DNA from: Zonotrichia leucophrys gambelii
Lineage: Eukaryota; Chordata; Aves; Passeriformes; Passerellidae
NCBI RefSeq assembly: GCF_028769735.1
Contig: NC_088173.1
Span: forward strand, 7,213,038-7,277,037
Reading direction: 5' to 3'
Length of the DNA: 64,000 nucleotides
A model generated the notes under the pieces. The model was not told the DNA's origin, searched no databases, and saw nothing but the letters and a program-made list of their open reading frames with translations. Positions within the stretch are counted from its first letter, which is position 1. Every line of letters starts with the position of its first letter. Positions 56,301-61,344 of the stretch are shown one piece after another. A program made the translations under genes and the position numbers.

Positions 56301-59145
56301 CTCTGAGCAGCGTGTTGCAGTGCCTCACCACCCCCACAGTAAAGATTTTCTTCCTAATATCTAATCTAAACCTACTCTCAGTCTGAAGCCATTTCCCCTT
56401 GTCCTGTCACCACATGTTTTTGTAAATAGCCTGTCTCCGTCTTTCTTGTAGGCTCCCTGCAGGTCCTGGAACACAGTTCAATCACAGTCTCTCATTCCAC
56501 ATGAAAACCATTCCTATCATCATGCATGATGAAAAATTCAATTTTAAAAACCCCTTTTGTTTTATACAACAAGATGTCAGAAACTGACAATAAGTAGAAC
56601 AATAAGGATCTTCACAGTCTGTCAGGTAGGAGCAGCCAATCTCACATCTGGCTCTACAATTTTTCCCCTGGTAAGAAAAAGCACTGTGTACTTACCCATA
56701 ATTTCTGCAGTTCACTACCAGATGAATACCAATCCTGTCATACAGATTATGGAATAATAATTAACCAGGCACTATTCTTAACAGCTCCTTCTCTAACAAT
56801 AGTAAATATATTATTTTAGCCACAGGCTATTCTGAAACTGGAAAGTTTCATAAGTGACAAAATCTCTTCTGGTTTAGTCTTAGCTCAGCTCTCTAGATTT
56901 GGTGGGGCTTTTGAACACTGTGACCAGCTGTAACAAACAACGGTTACAGCAACCCTGTGAGCTAAAAGGACACTTTTAGCCCCACTTTACATAAGGAATT
57001 TGAGGCACAGAAAAAAAAAAATTATATTTACTTGCTTAATGTTCCAATTTAGAGAGATCTATTAGATCTATTTTTTTCAGCATACATATTATATATTTTT
57101 ATCATACAGTTAACACACTGGTCCCAGCAGCTTTCACTACAGCAACTTGCACAAAATACCACAGGACTCTATAATAAAAATTTGTGGACAGTGTTCAATT
57201 TAACTGGCAGTCATTCAACTTCAACAAGACACAATCCTTAGGATCCTTCCCTACCTCAGCCAGAACAAAAAGTCCCACAGATGAAGGCAGATATGGACAA
57301 CAGTCTCCTTTACTTCACAACTCTAAAAATTTGCCTTTACAGCTGGAGAGAATCCAGCTGGTAAAAGACTTGGTCTAATAATTTTAGGCTATATCATTAT
57401 GTATACTCAGGAACTGCAAGGAGGTAGCCCAGGATACATCATCTATTTTAACTGTACCATTAACAAACATTCAAAGAAATAATTTAAAACTTCCCTGACC
57501 TTTTAAGGTAGATTTAAAGAATATATTCTCAGGGGTTTTTAATAAAAAATTGAAAAACAGTTTTCATCATACCATTTCTTCTTGTTTACTGTCACACAGA
57601 AGTCATTAACAAAGCTAGAAGCCAAAGATAGACTGTACAAGCCTCAGTCTCTTCATCTCACAGAACGCCTATCAACAGCAAAGTCTCAAATGCCAGCAAG
57701 GGAACTCCAGCAATGGGGTCAGTGAGAAAAAGTCAGGCTTACTGCTCTCAGCTGTGATCTCACCTCTAGATCTGGATCTAGAGAACACAGCAGCACCTCT
57801 GAGGAGATGGAAATGTCTTGTTTTTAGAGACTGGCTGGAAAGCTGCCCAGTGGAAAATGACCAGGGAATGCTGGTCAACAGCTGGCTGAACATGAGCCAG
57901 GGAGTGCCCAGGGGGCCAAGCAGGCCAATGGCACCCTGGCCTGTGTCAGCAACATTGTGGACAGCAGGACCAGGGCAATGACTGTCCCCTGCTGTACTTG
58001 GCACTGGTGAAACCACAGCTGGAATCCTGTGTTTGTTTTAGCCCTCAATACAAGAAAGACATTGAGGTGCTGGAGCATGTCTAGAGAAGGGCAACAGAGC
58101 AGGGGAAGGGTCCACAGAGTGCAAGTCTAAGGAGGAGTGGTGAGGGATCTGGGCTTACTTGGCCTAGGGGAAAAAATGCTCAGGGGAGACCTGATCACTC
58201 TCTACAACTGCCAGAAAGGAGGTTGTATAAAGGTGGTAGTGAGTCTCTTCCTCCAAGTAACAAGCGATATGACAGGAGGAAAAAGCTTCGAGGAGAACCA
58301 GGAGAGGTTTCCCATTTCTCCATGGGAAGGCTGGTCAGTCATGGGAACAGGCCTCCCAGGTAAGTGGTGTAGTCATCATCCCTGCAGGTATCTAAAAGAT
58401 GCATAGGCATGACACTTAGGGACATGGTTTAGTGGTGGATTTGGCAGTGCTGAGTTAACAGCTGGACTGGATGACCTTCAATATCTTTTTCAAGATAAAA
58501 AATGATTCTATGACTTTATGTGTGGGCATATAAAGACCATGCTTTTTGAGAAGTTTACCTCTTGATGAGTTTTGGGCTCATTTTTACAGCAAGGATAAAG
58601 GAGATACACTTCAAATTTGGCCTGTGCATCGGGTTCCTACTGCAAATAACACACTTCTATTTATTAGAGCTAGCAAACAAAAAGTCAACAAACAGGTCAT
58701 ATTGCTTTCCTTGAAACAGCTCAGAATTTTTGATTTAAAATAAAAAGGCCTTAAAGCAACACAAGTCTGAAAAAAAATCAGCCTGAACAATTAAAGCACT
58801 GCAAACTATAATCAACTGACAACGAGACTTTATTACAGTAATAAGATGGAACATAGAACAATAAATAATACTTTCACCCCAGAGCTTTTCCTACACAGGA
58901 AGAAAATAAATTATTAAATGAAAACTCATAAACACAGTGTAACAGTTAAGAATGGAAACATACACTGCTTTCCTTTTTCTTGGTGTGGTGAGAAGCATAC
59001 CCTTGTAGTGGTGTCATTCTCAGTTTTGTTCTGGAATTGAGAGCACTTCAAGAAGTCTGGCCAAGAAGCATTCACCATACCCAGGACTGGTTCACAGCCT
59101 TCTTTTGCTGCCTCACAAAACGTCCTGCAGGGCAAGAGGCCTCGA
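5193..59145 (-). CDS. CORIN: CORIN, C-terminal 835 residues in 18 exons (gene continues past the right edge)
   Basis: Corin is a type II membrane serine protease of heart cells that activates pro-ANP by cleaving its propeptide. Eighteen exons were placed by hand: 58964-59145, 49406-49519, 44670-44777, 43032-43142, 42348-42464, 39041-39139, 36491-36722, 34885-35030, 34047-34154, 29729-29842, 27222-27332, 26390-26519, 15896-16018, 13055-13104, 11421-11595, 7488-7759, 5825-5958 and 5193-5375. Every junction is GT-AG and keeps frame. The joined reading frame follows the corin domain order exactly: Fz1 half, LDLR1-5, Fz2, LDLR6-8, SRCR, protease. The total is 2,509 nt. Counted back from the C terminus, the catalytic Ser falls where human Ser985 lies in the 1,042-residue protein, so about 207 N-terminal residues (four exons, if the human 22-exon layout holds) are outside the window. 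No frameshift or premature stop was found. Confidence 0.98.
5376..5824 (-). other. CORIN intron between the last two exons
   Basis: A short intron of 449 bp with donor GTAGGC and acceptor ctttcctgttgcag. AT-rich, with no repeat recognised. Confidence 0.93.
5825..5958 (-). CDS. CORIN: CORIN exon: protease domain, S1-pocket region
   Basis: This 134-bp exon (2 + 44 codons) follows attctgtttttcag and ends at ATG|GTAGGC. It encodes [34 protein letters not shown] and ESGTVDSCM. The Asp of VDSCM sits at the bottom of the substrate pocket and gives trypsin-like preference for Arg or Lys at P1. MLCAGY is a conserved S1 protease motif. The exon ends in phase 0, so the next exon starts cleanly with GDSGG. 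Confidence 0.98.
5959..7487 (-). other. CORIN intron within the protease domain
   Basis: 1,529 bp. It contains the duplicated 5' splice site at its upstream end (7431-7487). Otherwise it is AT-rich with no recognised repeat. The plus-strand open frame at 6654-7019 has no family signal. Confidence 0.92.
7431..7491 (-). repeat. Tandem duplication spanning a 5' splice site
   Basis: Two adjacent copies of about 30-33 bp. In plus-strand terms they are ttcaaaagtcacagaaatac followed by tcttactttt (7431-7460), and ttcaaaagtcacagaaatat followed by tcatcttactttt (7459-7491). Each carries, on the minus strand, the same AAAA|GTAAGA donor. The exon-proximal copy is the in-frame one. Confidence 0.9.
7488..7759 (-). 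CDS. CORIN: CORIN exon: protease domain with catalytic aspartate
   Basis: This 272-bp exon (1 + 90 codons + 1) begins after a T17 pyrimidine tract and gacaaag, and ends A|GTAAGA. It encodes [59 protein letters not shown] and [12 protein letters not shown]. The Asp in DYDISIVEL is the catalytic acid of the trypsin-like triad. GWGHMG is typical of S1 proteases. The donor and part of the downstream intron are tandemly duplicated (7431-7491), leaving a second identical AAAA|GTAAGA 31 bases downstream. The first is assigned because it joins in frame (Lys, A|TG Met) to the next exon. Confidence 0.98.
7760..11420 (-). other. CORIN intron between the His and Asp exons
   Basis: 3,661 bp, AT-rich. A 17-base T tract lies next to its 3' splice site (7767-7783 on the plus strand as A). 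No LINE or LTR was recognised. The downstream edge of the CpG-rich zone falls at its upstream end. Confidence 0.92.
11385..11670. promoter_or_regulatory. Intragenic CpG island over the protease activation-site exon
   Basis: From about 11385 to 11670 the sequence is GC-rich with closely spaced CpG dinucleotides (for example gcgggcggcggggcggcggc at 11571-11590). The DNA on both sides is AT-rich and CpG-poor. It covers the whole 175-bp coding exon. It may be a local GC-biased exon or an unmethylated intragenic island; no promoter elements were identified. Confidence 0.65.
11421..11595 (-). CDS. CORIN: CORIN exon: protease activation site and catalytic histidine
   Basis: This 175-bp exon (2 + 57 codons + 2) follows gtccccgcag and ends GG|GTGAGA. 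It encodes [12 protein letters not shown], then [19 protein letters not shown], and ends [10 protein letters not shown]. Cleavage after Arg in SKR-ILGG converts the zymogen to the two-chain protease. The His of AHC is the catalytic base. The CGRRP cysteine is expected to tie the propeptide to the protease through the cysteine of VRPVCLP in the next exon. The exon and its flanks are strikingly CpG-rich against an AT-rich background. Confidence 0.98.
11596..13054 (-). other. CORIN intron after the SRCR micro-exon
   Basis: 1,459 bp. The part next to the protease exon (to about 11670) is CpG-rich; the rest is AT-rich with no recognised repeat. Confidence 0.92.
13055..13104 (-). CDS. CORIN: CORIN micro-exon: end of SRCR domain
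   Basis: This 50-bp exon (1 + 16 codons + 1) lies between aatatttag and G|GTAAGA. It encodes [16 protein letters not shown], carrying two SRCR cysteines and the linker to the protease. It is far too short to appear as an open reading frame. It was found because the flanking exons end GG| and begin |AC, requiring a piece that supplies A at its start and G at its end. The result, GQTC...CTKED, matches the mammalian corin linker closely. Confidence 0.96.
13105..15895 (-). other. CORIN intron before the SRCR micro-exon
   Basis: 2,791 bp, with donor GTAAGT and acceptor aatatttag. No recognised repeats. Open frames in it (for example 15041-15397 and 15498-15851 on the plus strand) lack conserved motifs. 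Confidence 0.92.
15896..16018 (-). CDS. CORIN: CORIN exon: SRCR domain, middle part
   Basis: This 123-bp exon (1 + 40 codons + 2) follows atttgtttcag and ends GG|GTAAGT. It encodes [33 protein letters not shown] and LHALLVN, matching the weakly cysteine-containing middle of the corin SRCR domain (WLxLHSxW, LHxLLVNG). NAS is a sequon. It is separated from the first SRCR exon by a 10.4-kb intron, the longest lying fully inside the window. Confidence 0.96.
17735..17781. repeat. 24-bp direct tandem duplication
   Basis: Ccaggataccttaatttata plus tct occurs twice in direct succession (17735-17757 and 17759-17781) with no mismatch. A recent local duplication in intron sequence. Confidence 0.9.
18620..19002 (+). 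mobile_element. CR1 LINE 3' fragment, old copy
   Basis: Diverged but recognisable CR1 landmarks in plus orientation: a gaagaggaagctaaaggg segment, then gaaggtgaagcagccctgga, aagttttcaagacttggcta, and the tail ttatgattctttt. Much decayed compared with the copies near 54 and 56 kb. Confidence 0.75.
19125..19250 (-). mobile_element. CR1 LINE 3' end, inverted, old copy
   Basis: Reads aatcacagaaataattaggt, then tggaaaaagctccaagatca and tcaagtcagtc, the reverse complement of a CR1 3' terminus. It lies close to the plus-oriented copy at 18620-19002. Confidence 0.65.
19621..19672. repeat. Two adjacent inverted repeats (tandem hairpins)
   Basis: First hairpin: agagcattct / agaatgctct, 10-bp perfect arms with a 2-base loop (19621-19642). 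Second: cagtgatcggc / gctgatcactg, 11-bp arms with one mismatch and a 5-base loop (19646-19672). They are 3 bases apart. Confidence 0.85.
20531..20625 (+). mobile_element. LTR-like fragment (avian retroviral LTR 5' end)
   Basis: Tgctggttttggctggaata, gagttaattttcttcacagc and gtgctgaaaacagtgttgat resemble the first ~100 bases of an LTR family common in bird genomes. The start TGCTGG fits an LTR 5' terminus. The rest of the LTR is missing. Family assignment is from memory of such sequences, not a search. Confidence 0.6.
21150..21200 (-). mobile_element. Short CR1 3'-end fragment, inverted
   Basis: Aatcacagaatggttgggct followed by tggaagggacctctgcaggt is the reverse complement of the CR1 3' terminal region. 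Only about 50 bases remain. Confidence 0.7.
23489..23531. repeat. 22-bp direct tandem duplication
   Basis: Ttaaaaatagtttgcagagc plus t occurs twice (23489-23509 and 23511-23531), identical, one base apart. Confidence 0.9.
24955..25457 (+). mobile_element. CR1 LINE 3' fragment
   Basis: About 500 bp in plus orientation, with the CR1 order of landmarks: ctgctctgcactggggtggc, atggccaggaggatggtgaa, ggttgggcactggaacaggc, and gggtcccttccaactcagta with a ttctatca tail. The long minus-strand frame 24942-25505 is its antisense and not a gene. Confidence 0.85.
26390..26519 (-). CDS. CORIN: CORIN exon: SRCR domain, first part
   Basis: This 130-bp exon (2 + 42 codons + 2) has no ATG-initiated open frame of its own and was found by translating between candidate splice sites. 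The acceptor is ttctttccag and the donor GG|GTAAGG. It encodes [33 protein letters not shown] and QLACNQMGL. The VCADxWQE and LACxQMGLG strings identify the start of the corin scavenger-receptor cysteine-rich domain. The stretch before VCADD is less conserved and lacks the NVNSSS glycosylation site of the human protein. Confidence 0.96.
26520..27221 (-). other. CORIN intron between LDLR8 and SRCR
   Basis: 702 bp, donor GTAAGT, acceptor with a long T/C tract (cctttttttctttccag). No repeat recognised. Confidence 0.93.
27222..27332 (-). CDS. CORIN: CORIN exon: LDL receptor class A repeat 8
   Basis: This 111-bp phase 1-1 exon follows gtctttgcag and ends G|GTAAGT. It encodes [27 protein letters not shown] and TDSSDEWDC, the last LDLR class A module before the SRCR domain. 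The six cysteines and DCTDSSDE motif are intact. The following intron is only 702 bp and leads to the first SRCR exon. Confidence 0.97.
27333..29728 (-). other. CORIN intron between LDLR7 and LDLR8
   Basis: 2,396 bp. A strongly purine-rich tract occupies about 29457-29516 on the plus strand. No LINE or LTR recognised. Open frames here have no family signal. Confidence 0.92.
29457..29516. repeat. Purine-rich (GA/A) low-complexity tract
   Basis: About 60 bases almost entirely A and G on the plus strand (for example ggagggagggagaaagagaa). Such homopurine runs can adopt triplex structure, and in the CORIN transcript this reads as a long pyrimidine tract about 210 nt past the LDLR7 donor. Confidence 0.85.
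29729..29842 (-). CDS. CORIN: CORIN exon: LDL receptor class A repeat 7
   Basis: This 114-bp phase 1-1 exon follows gcctccag and ends T|GTAAGG. It encodes [28 protein letters not shown] and PDMMDEKNC. Six cysteines are present. The calcium-cage motif here is DCPDMMDE, in which the usual Ser before Asp-Glu is replaced by Met, as also seen as a variant in mammalian corin (DCPDYMDE). G|GT upstream gives Gly, and T|CA downstream gives Ser. Confidence 0.97.
29843..34046 (-). other. CORIN intron between LDLR6 and LDLR7
   Basis: 4,204 bp, AT-rich. A T-run plus purine-rich tract is present at 32862-32940. No transposon, RNA gene or additional exon was recognised. Confidence 0.92.
34047..34154 (-). 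CDS. CORIN: CORIN exon: LDL receptor class A repeat 6
   Basis: This 108-bp phase 1-1 exon follows ccttggcag and ends G|GTAAGG. It encodes [26 protein letters not shown] and EDGSDEDSC, a complete class A module with its calcium motif. It is noticeably GC- and CpG-rich compared with the other LDLR exons and the surrounding intron. It is the first of the three repeats (LDLR6-8) that lie between Frizzled 2 and the SRCR domain. Confidence 0.97.
34155..34884 (-). other. CORIN intron between Frizzled 2 and LDLR6
   Basis: 730 bp, donor GTACCT, acceptor ttggtgtccttggcag. It contains an A-tract (about 34508-34524). No interspersed repeat recognised. Confidence 0.92.
34885..35030 (-). CDS. CORIN: CORIN exon: second half of Frizzled domain 2
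   Basis: This 146-bp exon (1 + 48 codons + 1) follows gtctcctcag and ends G|GTACCT. It encodes [34 protein letters not shown] and [14 protein letters not shown], closing Frizzled 2 with its last cysteines. NQT is a sequon. The split codon with the previous exon gives Arg (AG|G), and G|AG with the next gives Glu. The last ~40 bases of this exon have a decayed look-alike in the upstream intron (see 35548-35590). Confidence 0.97.
35548..35590 (-). pseudogene. Decayed partial copy of a Frizzled-2 exon end
   Basis: On the minus strand this reads caaccaaacttgtctaacag followed by cagatgggagatgtagaaag. The functional exon end at 34885-34925 reads caaccaaacctgtctaacac, cagatgaagatgtggaagg. Only a few substitutions and one indel separate about 40 bases. 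The copy lies about 660 bp upstream in transcript terms, inside the intron, and the extra base breaks the frame. No matching 5' part of the exon or clear splice acceptor was seen. Confidence 0.75.
36120..36370 (+). mobile_element. CR1-like LINE fragment (end of reverse transcriptase region)
   Basis: Plus-strand sequence contains atgaaatttaacaagaacaa and atgcctggtcctgtacctag, the CR1 segment coding for [10 protein letters not shown] near the end of ORF2, followed by ggagagcagccctctaaaaa. Frame is not open. No 3' tail present. Confidence 0.7.
36491..36722 (-). CDS. CORIN: CORIN exon: first half of Frizzled domain 2
   Basis: This 232-bp exon (2 + 76 codons + 2) follows ctgtgaaag and ends AG|GTACTA. 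It encodes [51 protein letters not shown] and LVPKCD, then IPPC. These are the signature cysteines of a Frizzled cysteine-rich domain. NYT is a sequon. Frizzled domains in corin lie in the propeptide region, outside the cell, and have a role in pro-ANP processing. The donor GTACTA is a weaker match to consensus than those of the neighbouring exons. Confidence 0.98.
36723..39040 (-). other. CORIN intron between LDLR5 and Frizzled 2
   Basis: 2,318 bp. It holds a short inverted CR1-like remnant at about 37135-37300; otherwise AT-rich and unassigned. Confidence 0.92.
37135..37300 (-). mobile_element. CR1-like 3' fragment, inverted, old
   Basis: Tttgggttagaaaggacctc and the following ggaggactctactccaatgctc, plus agtgacagagactgcacag, resemble an old CR1 3' end in reverse orientation. 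Considerably diverged. Confidence 0.6.
39041..39139 (-). CDS. CORIN: CORIN exon: atypical LDLR repeat 5 and linker to Frizzled 2
   Basis: This 99-bp phase 1-1 exon lies between ccctcag and A|GTAAGT. It encodes [18 protein letters not shown], then [14 protein letters not shown]. Six cysteines are present, but the acidic DCxDxSDE calcium-binding motif of class A repeats is absent. In mammals this segment is annotated as the degenerate fifth LDLR repeat of corin, and the QEGDQRC string is highly conserved. It probably acts as a disulfide-stabilised spacer rather than a calcium-binding module. The A|GT junction (Ser) leads into Frizzled 2. Confidence 0.96.
39140..42347 (-). other. CORIN intron between LDLR4 and LDLR5
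   Basis: 3,208 bp, AT-rich. No repeats, exons or RNA genes recognised. Several short open frames (for example 40468-40653, 41384-41644 minus) lack any conserved pattern. Confidence 0.92.
42348..42464 (-). CDS. CORIN: CORIN exon: LDL receptor class A repeat 4
   Basis: This 117-bp phase 1-1 exon follows tctctag and ends A|GTAAGG. It encodes [27 protein letters not shown] and [11 protein letters not shown]. The six cysteines and DCKDGSDE calcium motif are intact. The final A pairs with AT of the next exon to make Asn. A short tandem duplication lies just upstream in the intron (42487-42545), outside the branch-point and acceptor window. Confidence 0.97.
42465..43031 (-). other. CORIN intron between LDLR3 and LDLR4
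   Basis: 567 bp. It contains an imperfect tandem duplication at 42487-42545 (aaaaagacaat ... gagctcagtga twice) and a T-run near 42960-42990. Confidence 0.92.
43032..43142 (-). CDS. CORIN: CORIN exon: LDL receptor class A repeat 3
   Basis: This 111-bp phase 1-1 exon follows ttatgtag and ends T|GTAAGT. It encodes [27 protein letters not shown] and IDKSDEINC, a full LDLR class A repeat with six cysteines and the acidic DCIDKSDE calcium motif. It is separated from LDLR4 by an intron of only 567 bp, and the T|CA split codon (Ser) joins the two modules. Confidence 0.97.
43143..44669 (-). other. CORIN intron between LDLR2 and LDLR3
   Basis: 1,527 bp, donor GTAAAT. It contains a (CTATTTAT)3 repeat at 43486-43511. 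Otherwise AT-rich with nothing recognised. Confidence 0.92.
43486..43511. repeat. (CTATTTAT)3 short tandem repeat
   Basis: Three perfect copies of the 8-base unit ctatttat followed by ct, in intron sequence. Confidence 0.9.
44670..44777 (-). CDS. CORIN: CORIN exon: LDL receptor class A repeat 2
   Basis: This 108-bp phase 1-1 exon lies between a ttttgtag acceptor and a GTAAAT donor. It encodes [28 protein letters not shown] and LSDEQNC, a complete class A module with six cysteines and the DCGDLSDE calcium motif. NYT is a potential N-glycosylation site. It joins LDLR1 through an Asn codon and LDLR3 through an Asp codon (G|AT), matching the mammalian order of modules. Confidence 0.97.
46863..46937 (+). 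mobile_element. tRNA-Ile-derived SINE head (not a functional tRNA)
   Basis: This 75-base segment aligns along its length with eukaryotic tRNA-Ile(AAT). The A-box region taagctcaattgg matches TTAGCTCAGTTGG, and the B-box ggtttgatccc matches GGTTCGATCCC. The ends ggcc...ggtcca correspond to the acceptor stem. The anticodon arm is altered (ggtggaaaagccaac), so it is a pseudo-tRNA. It is followed directly by CR1-type sequence (cctgctgcacatgggtctgg), the structure of the tRNA-Ile/CR1 SINE known from passerine birds (TguSINE1 type). Confidence 0.75.
46938..48003 (+). mobile_element. CR1 LINE segment with dead reverse-transcriptase remnant
   Basis: Plus-oriented CR1. The translated stretch [14 protein letters not shown], then [20 protein letters not shown] and [18 protein letters not shown], is the C-terminal part of a CR1 reverse transcriptase. 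The position where FADDTKL is expected has been replaced by [13 protein letters not shown], so the catalytic motif is lost. The frame stops after it. Downstream follow cctgggctgcatcagaagca, ctggaacaggttacccagag and a ttctataatattatga tail. It is 5'-truncated and inactive. Confidence 0.88.
49406..49519 (-). CDS. CORIN: CORIN exon: LDL receptor class A repeat 1
   Basis: This 114-bp exon starts in phase 1 after cttacag and ends A|GTAAGT. It encodes one complete LDLR class A module with six cysteines: [37 protein letters not shown]. The acidic calcium-cage motif (DCDDWSDE) is intact. Together with Fz1, LDLR1-5 form the N-terminal substrate-interaction part of corin. The upstream split codon (T|CA, Ser) joins it to the GKQ end of the Fz1 exon, and the downstream A|AT (Asn) joins it to LDLR2. 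The exon length is divisible by three. Confidence 0.97.
51537..51560. repeat. Perfect 24-bp palindrome
   Basis: Ctttgatggaga immediately followed by tctccatcaaag, with no spacer and no mismatch, centred on an AGATCT site. Confidence 0.9.
54066..54415 (+). mobile_element. CR1 LINE 3' fragment, well preserved
   Basis: Plus orientation with clear landmarks: cagccttccaatacctgcag, ctttactgtgagggtggtga, gatgccccatccctggaagt, ggccaggctggatggggctc and gggtcccttccaactcaaga. It pairs as an inverted repeat with the copy at 56133-56475. Confidence 0.92.
54416..54458. repeat. 22-bp direct tandem duplication at a CR1 3' end
   Basis: Acaatgaagtgcagttcagg plus c occurs twice (54416-54436 and 54438-54458), immediately after the CR1 tail. 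Confidence 0.88.
56133..56475 (-). mobile_element. CR1 LINE 3' fragment, inverted, well preserved
   Basis: Starts catagaatcacagaatggta (reverse of the CR1 tail), then gggttggaagggaccttaaa, cccatccagcctggccttga and ggctccctgcaggtcctgga. Same subregion and similar length as the plus-oriented copy 1.7 kb away. Confidence 0.92.
57690..58517 (+). mobile_element. CR1 LINE 3' segment
   Basis: About 830 bp in plus orientation: tgaacatgagccagggagtg, gccaatggcaccctggcctg, ggtgctggagcatgtctaga, cctgatcactctctacaact, and a tgattctatgac tail. Frames are broken. It contains a small inverted repeat ctctagatc/gatctagag at 57764-57783. Confidence 0.88.
58964..59145 (-). CDS. CORIN: CORIN exon: second half of Frizzled domain 1
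   Basis: This 182-bp exon (1 + 60 codons + 1) begins after a tttttag acceptor and ends at a GTATGT donor. It encodes [26 protein letters not shown] and [10 protein letters not shown], the conserved C-terminal half of a Frizzled cysteine-rich domain followed by the linker to LDLR1. Three N-glycosylation sequons are visible (NAS, NKT, NDT). In corin the extracellular Fz1 domain helps recognise pro-ANP. The first half of Fz1 should be on the next exon upstream, and no sequence resembling it was seen between 59146 and 64000. The acceptor could shift to the GAG at 59141-59142, but only the chosen site gives a start phase consistent with the HGLLPC register known from mammals. Confidence 0.95.
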
Positions 59146-61344
59146 CTAAAAACAAGAAACAGAGCAAAATTAAAAATTATTATTACTTTAGCAGTATGTG
59201 AGAACTTTTTACAAAGTGCAAAAAGTAATAATAAATGCTTTAGACAAATCTTGTGCTCTACAGGGCTACACCCATACCCTTACAGTGATTAAATTTTCAA
59301 CCCAACATTTTTGCAGTTTATGTTTAAATGACTGCAGAACCTCTTAGGCTTTAGCAAATCAAGTTTGGCTTTATTAATAACCACTCACAATGCCACAGAA
59401 GAATCTTTTCCTGGTACACCACAGACATCTTTCTCTTTACATCTGACTCTCAGTTGTATCTACCCATCTCAAAACCATGGCTAGAATTCCATATTCAGTC
59501 ACAAGGAAGTGGCCTGAACTGAAGAAGTTTACAGTACCTAAAAATTTACCAACTTAGTGTTTCATTTGACAGTAACAGAGAATAACATGGTACTTTTTAG
59601 CAACTGCGTGACATGGCAGAAACCATAAGAAAGAAATATAAAAGCTGCCAGAGCTGCCTCACCACAATGATAACTAAGAGTTTGATATAAAGCAATATTC
59701 ACTTACATAAGTATTTGGAAGTCAGTACGGCTGCCTTTCTCTGCTTAGTATCTAGAAAGACAAGTGTGCTGCCAGTGTTGTTACTGAGTTCTTTACATAC
59801 TCTGGCTGGAACCACTTTTTATAAAAGGCATTTTTAGAGATAAATTCTCCAAGTAATGCTTAGGAGTTTTACGCAATGCACTTCCCATGCTGAGTACTGA
59901 ACTTATCTCAGAATCAAATCAAGGAATTTATCTCTAAAATTGTCTCTTGCAGCTTCTGGGATGGCAGATTATTGTTGCCTGCAAAGAACCATATATATTC
60001 CAAAATAGCCCTTCTCACCACCAGATTTTTTTATTGTGATCTGTTGAAAGATGGAAAATTTTTGCACCGAAGATCACCTATACAGCTGTGTACAAAACCA
60101 AGAATGGTTTCATCTGAGGACAGAAGAGCTGCCACTTATTAGTTCTGCACATTGTACTGGCAAACTAAGTTTCTCTGACTTGCAAAGGCTCTTCAGATAA
60201 AGATGTTCTGAAACACTCTTCTTCTTTTTACAGAACCTATTCAATATGCAGAGAAAGAAAGGGCACAAGAGCTCCTCAGCAGCCATTACTGCCTCCTATC
60301 TGGAGCCTGAGAAACTCCTTAAATAAAGGGGATTTGACAGGGCAAGTGACTGTCTCCAGACATTTTTAAGCTTTTCCTTCTTAGCTAACATACTAATAAC
60401 ACTTCTGGTTTGACAGAGGTTCCCTAGTACAGAAAAATGCCAAAAGAAATGCTGCTACTTACTAGAGAAGGCACTTGAATTTCAAAATATCTGTAAGAAA
60501 TAAGATGTCACAAAACTAAAATGGAGTATTGATTTGACCTGTTGGTGATAACCCTGTATTTTATTCAATCTGATATGCTTAATTTAACATTCTGTTCATT
60601 TTTTGCAAAACAAAAAAATATGCTACAAACTGTATTAGAGTGAAAAGTATTGTAAGCAGTGAGTCTACCTCATTTACTGGTGCAATGGAGCATACCTGAT
60701 GATCACAAGGAGTAATCTGAAGGCATTACATTTTGCTCAGTATATTTTTTGTTCTCAAAAAAAGTGTCAGTAGGGACATTACTTGAATTTAACAGGTCTC
60801 TGACAGAGATCTACTAATCACAGTTTAAACCAATCTGTACACATGATTTCTACCAATGGGAATGCTATTTGCAAAAAATCCCAAACAAATAAATAAATAA
60901 AGCATAAAGAGTTCTTGAGGACTCCCAGACTAAGTTTCATACAAGTCTGGAGTATTTGATATGATCTCTGTTTTTCCTGACCCACACTTAAATCATTAAC
61001 TGTTAAAGCACCACACCTCAGCTATAGCCTGACATTTAACAACCAGACAATAGTAGCATGTGTATTTCAATATCTTCAAATGTAACTACAGAAAACTTCC
61101 ATCTATATGGTTCCTTGTTTTCAAAGGTCTTTCAACATACTGGACATTCATTTAAATCAAAATTTAAAAAAAATAACATTAAAAAGTTAGATTAAAATAT
61201 AACTATGCAGAGTTATACTTACGCATAATTGTTAAAAAGCTTCTAAAAATGTAATTTTTTCAGAATATCTATCTGCACATTGAATTCTTTACATCCGTAT
61301 GAGGAAAAAACCCAAAAATACAAAAAGTTCACCTCTTTTATTTA

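Larger units (their letters stand above)
49520..58963 (-). other. CORIN 9.4-kb intron between Frizzled 1 and LDLR1
   Basis: It contains three CR1 copies (54066-54415 plus, 56133-56475 minus, 57690-58517 plus), a perfect 24-bp palindrome (51537-51560) and a 22-bp tandem duplication (54416-54458). Stretches 49520-54065 and 54460-56132 show no other recognised element. Confidence 0.92.

Noticed and set aside
60465..60510. Apparent 28-bp micro-exon on the minus strand (tttcttacag ... GTAAGT)
   Set aside because: Splice-like ends are good, but the sequence between them does not match corin, and 28 nt would break frame. Probably chance.
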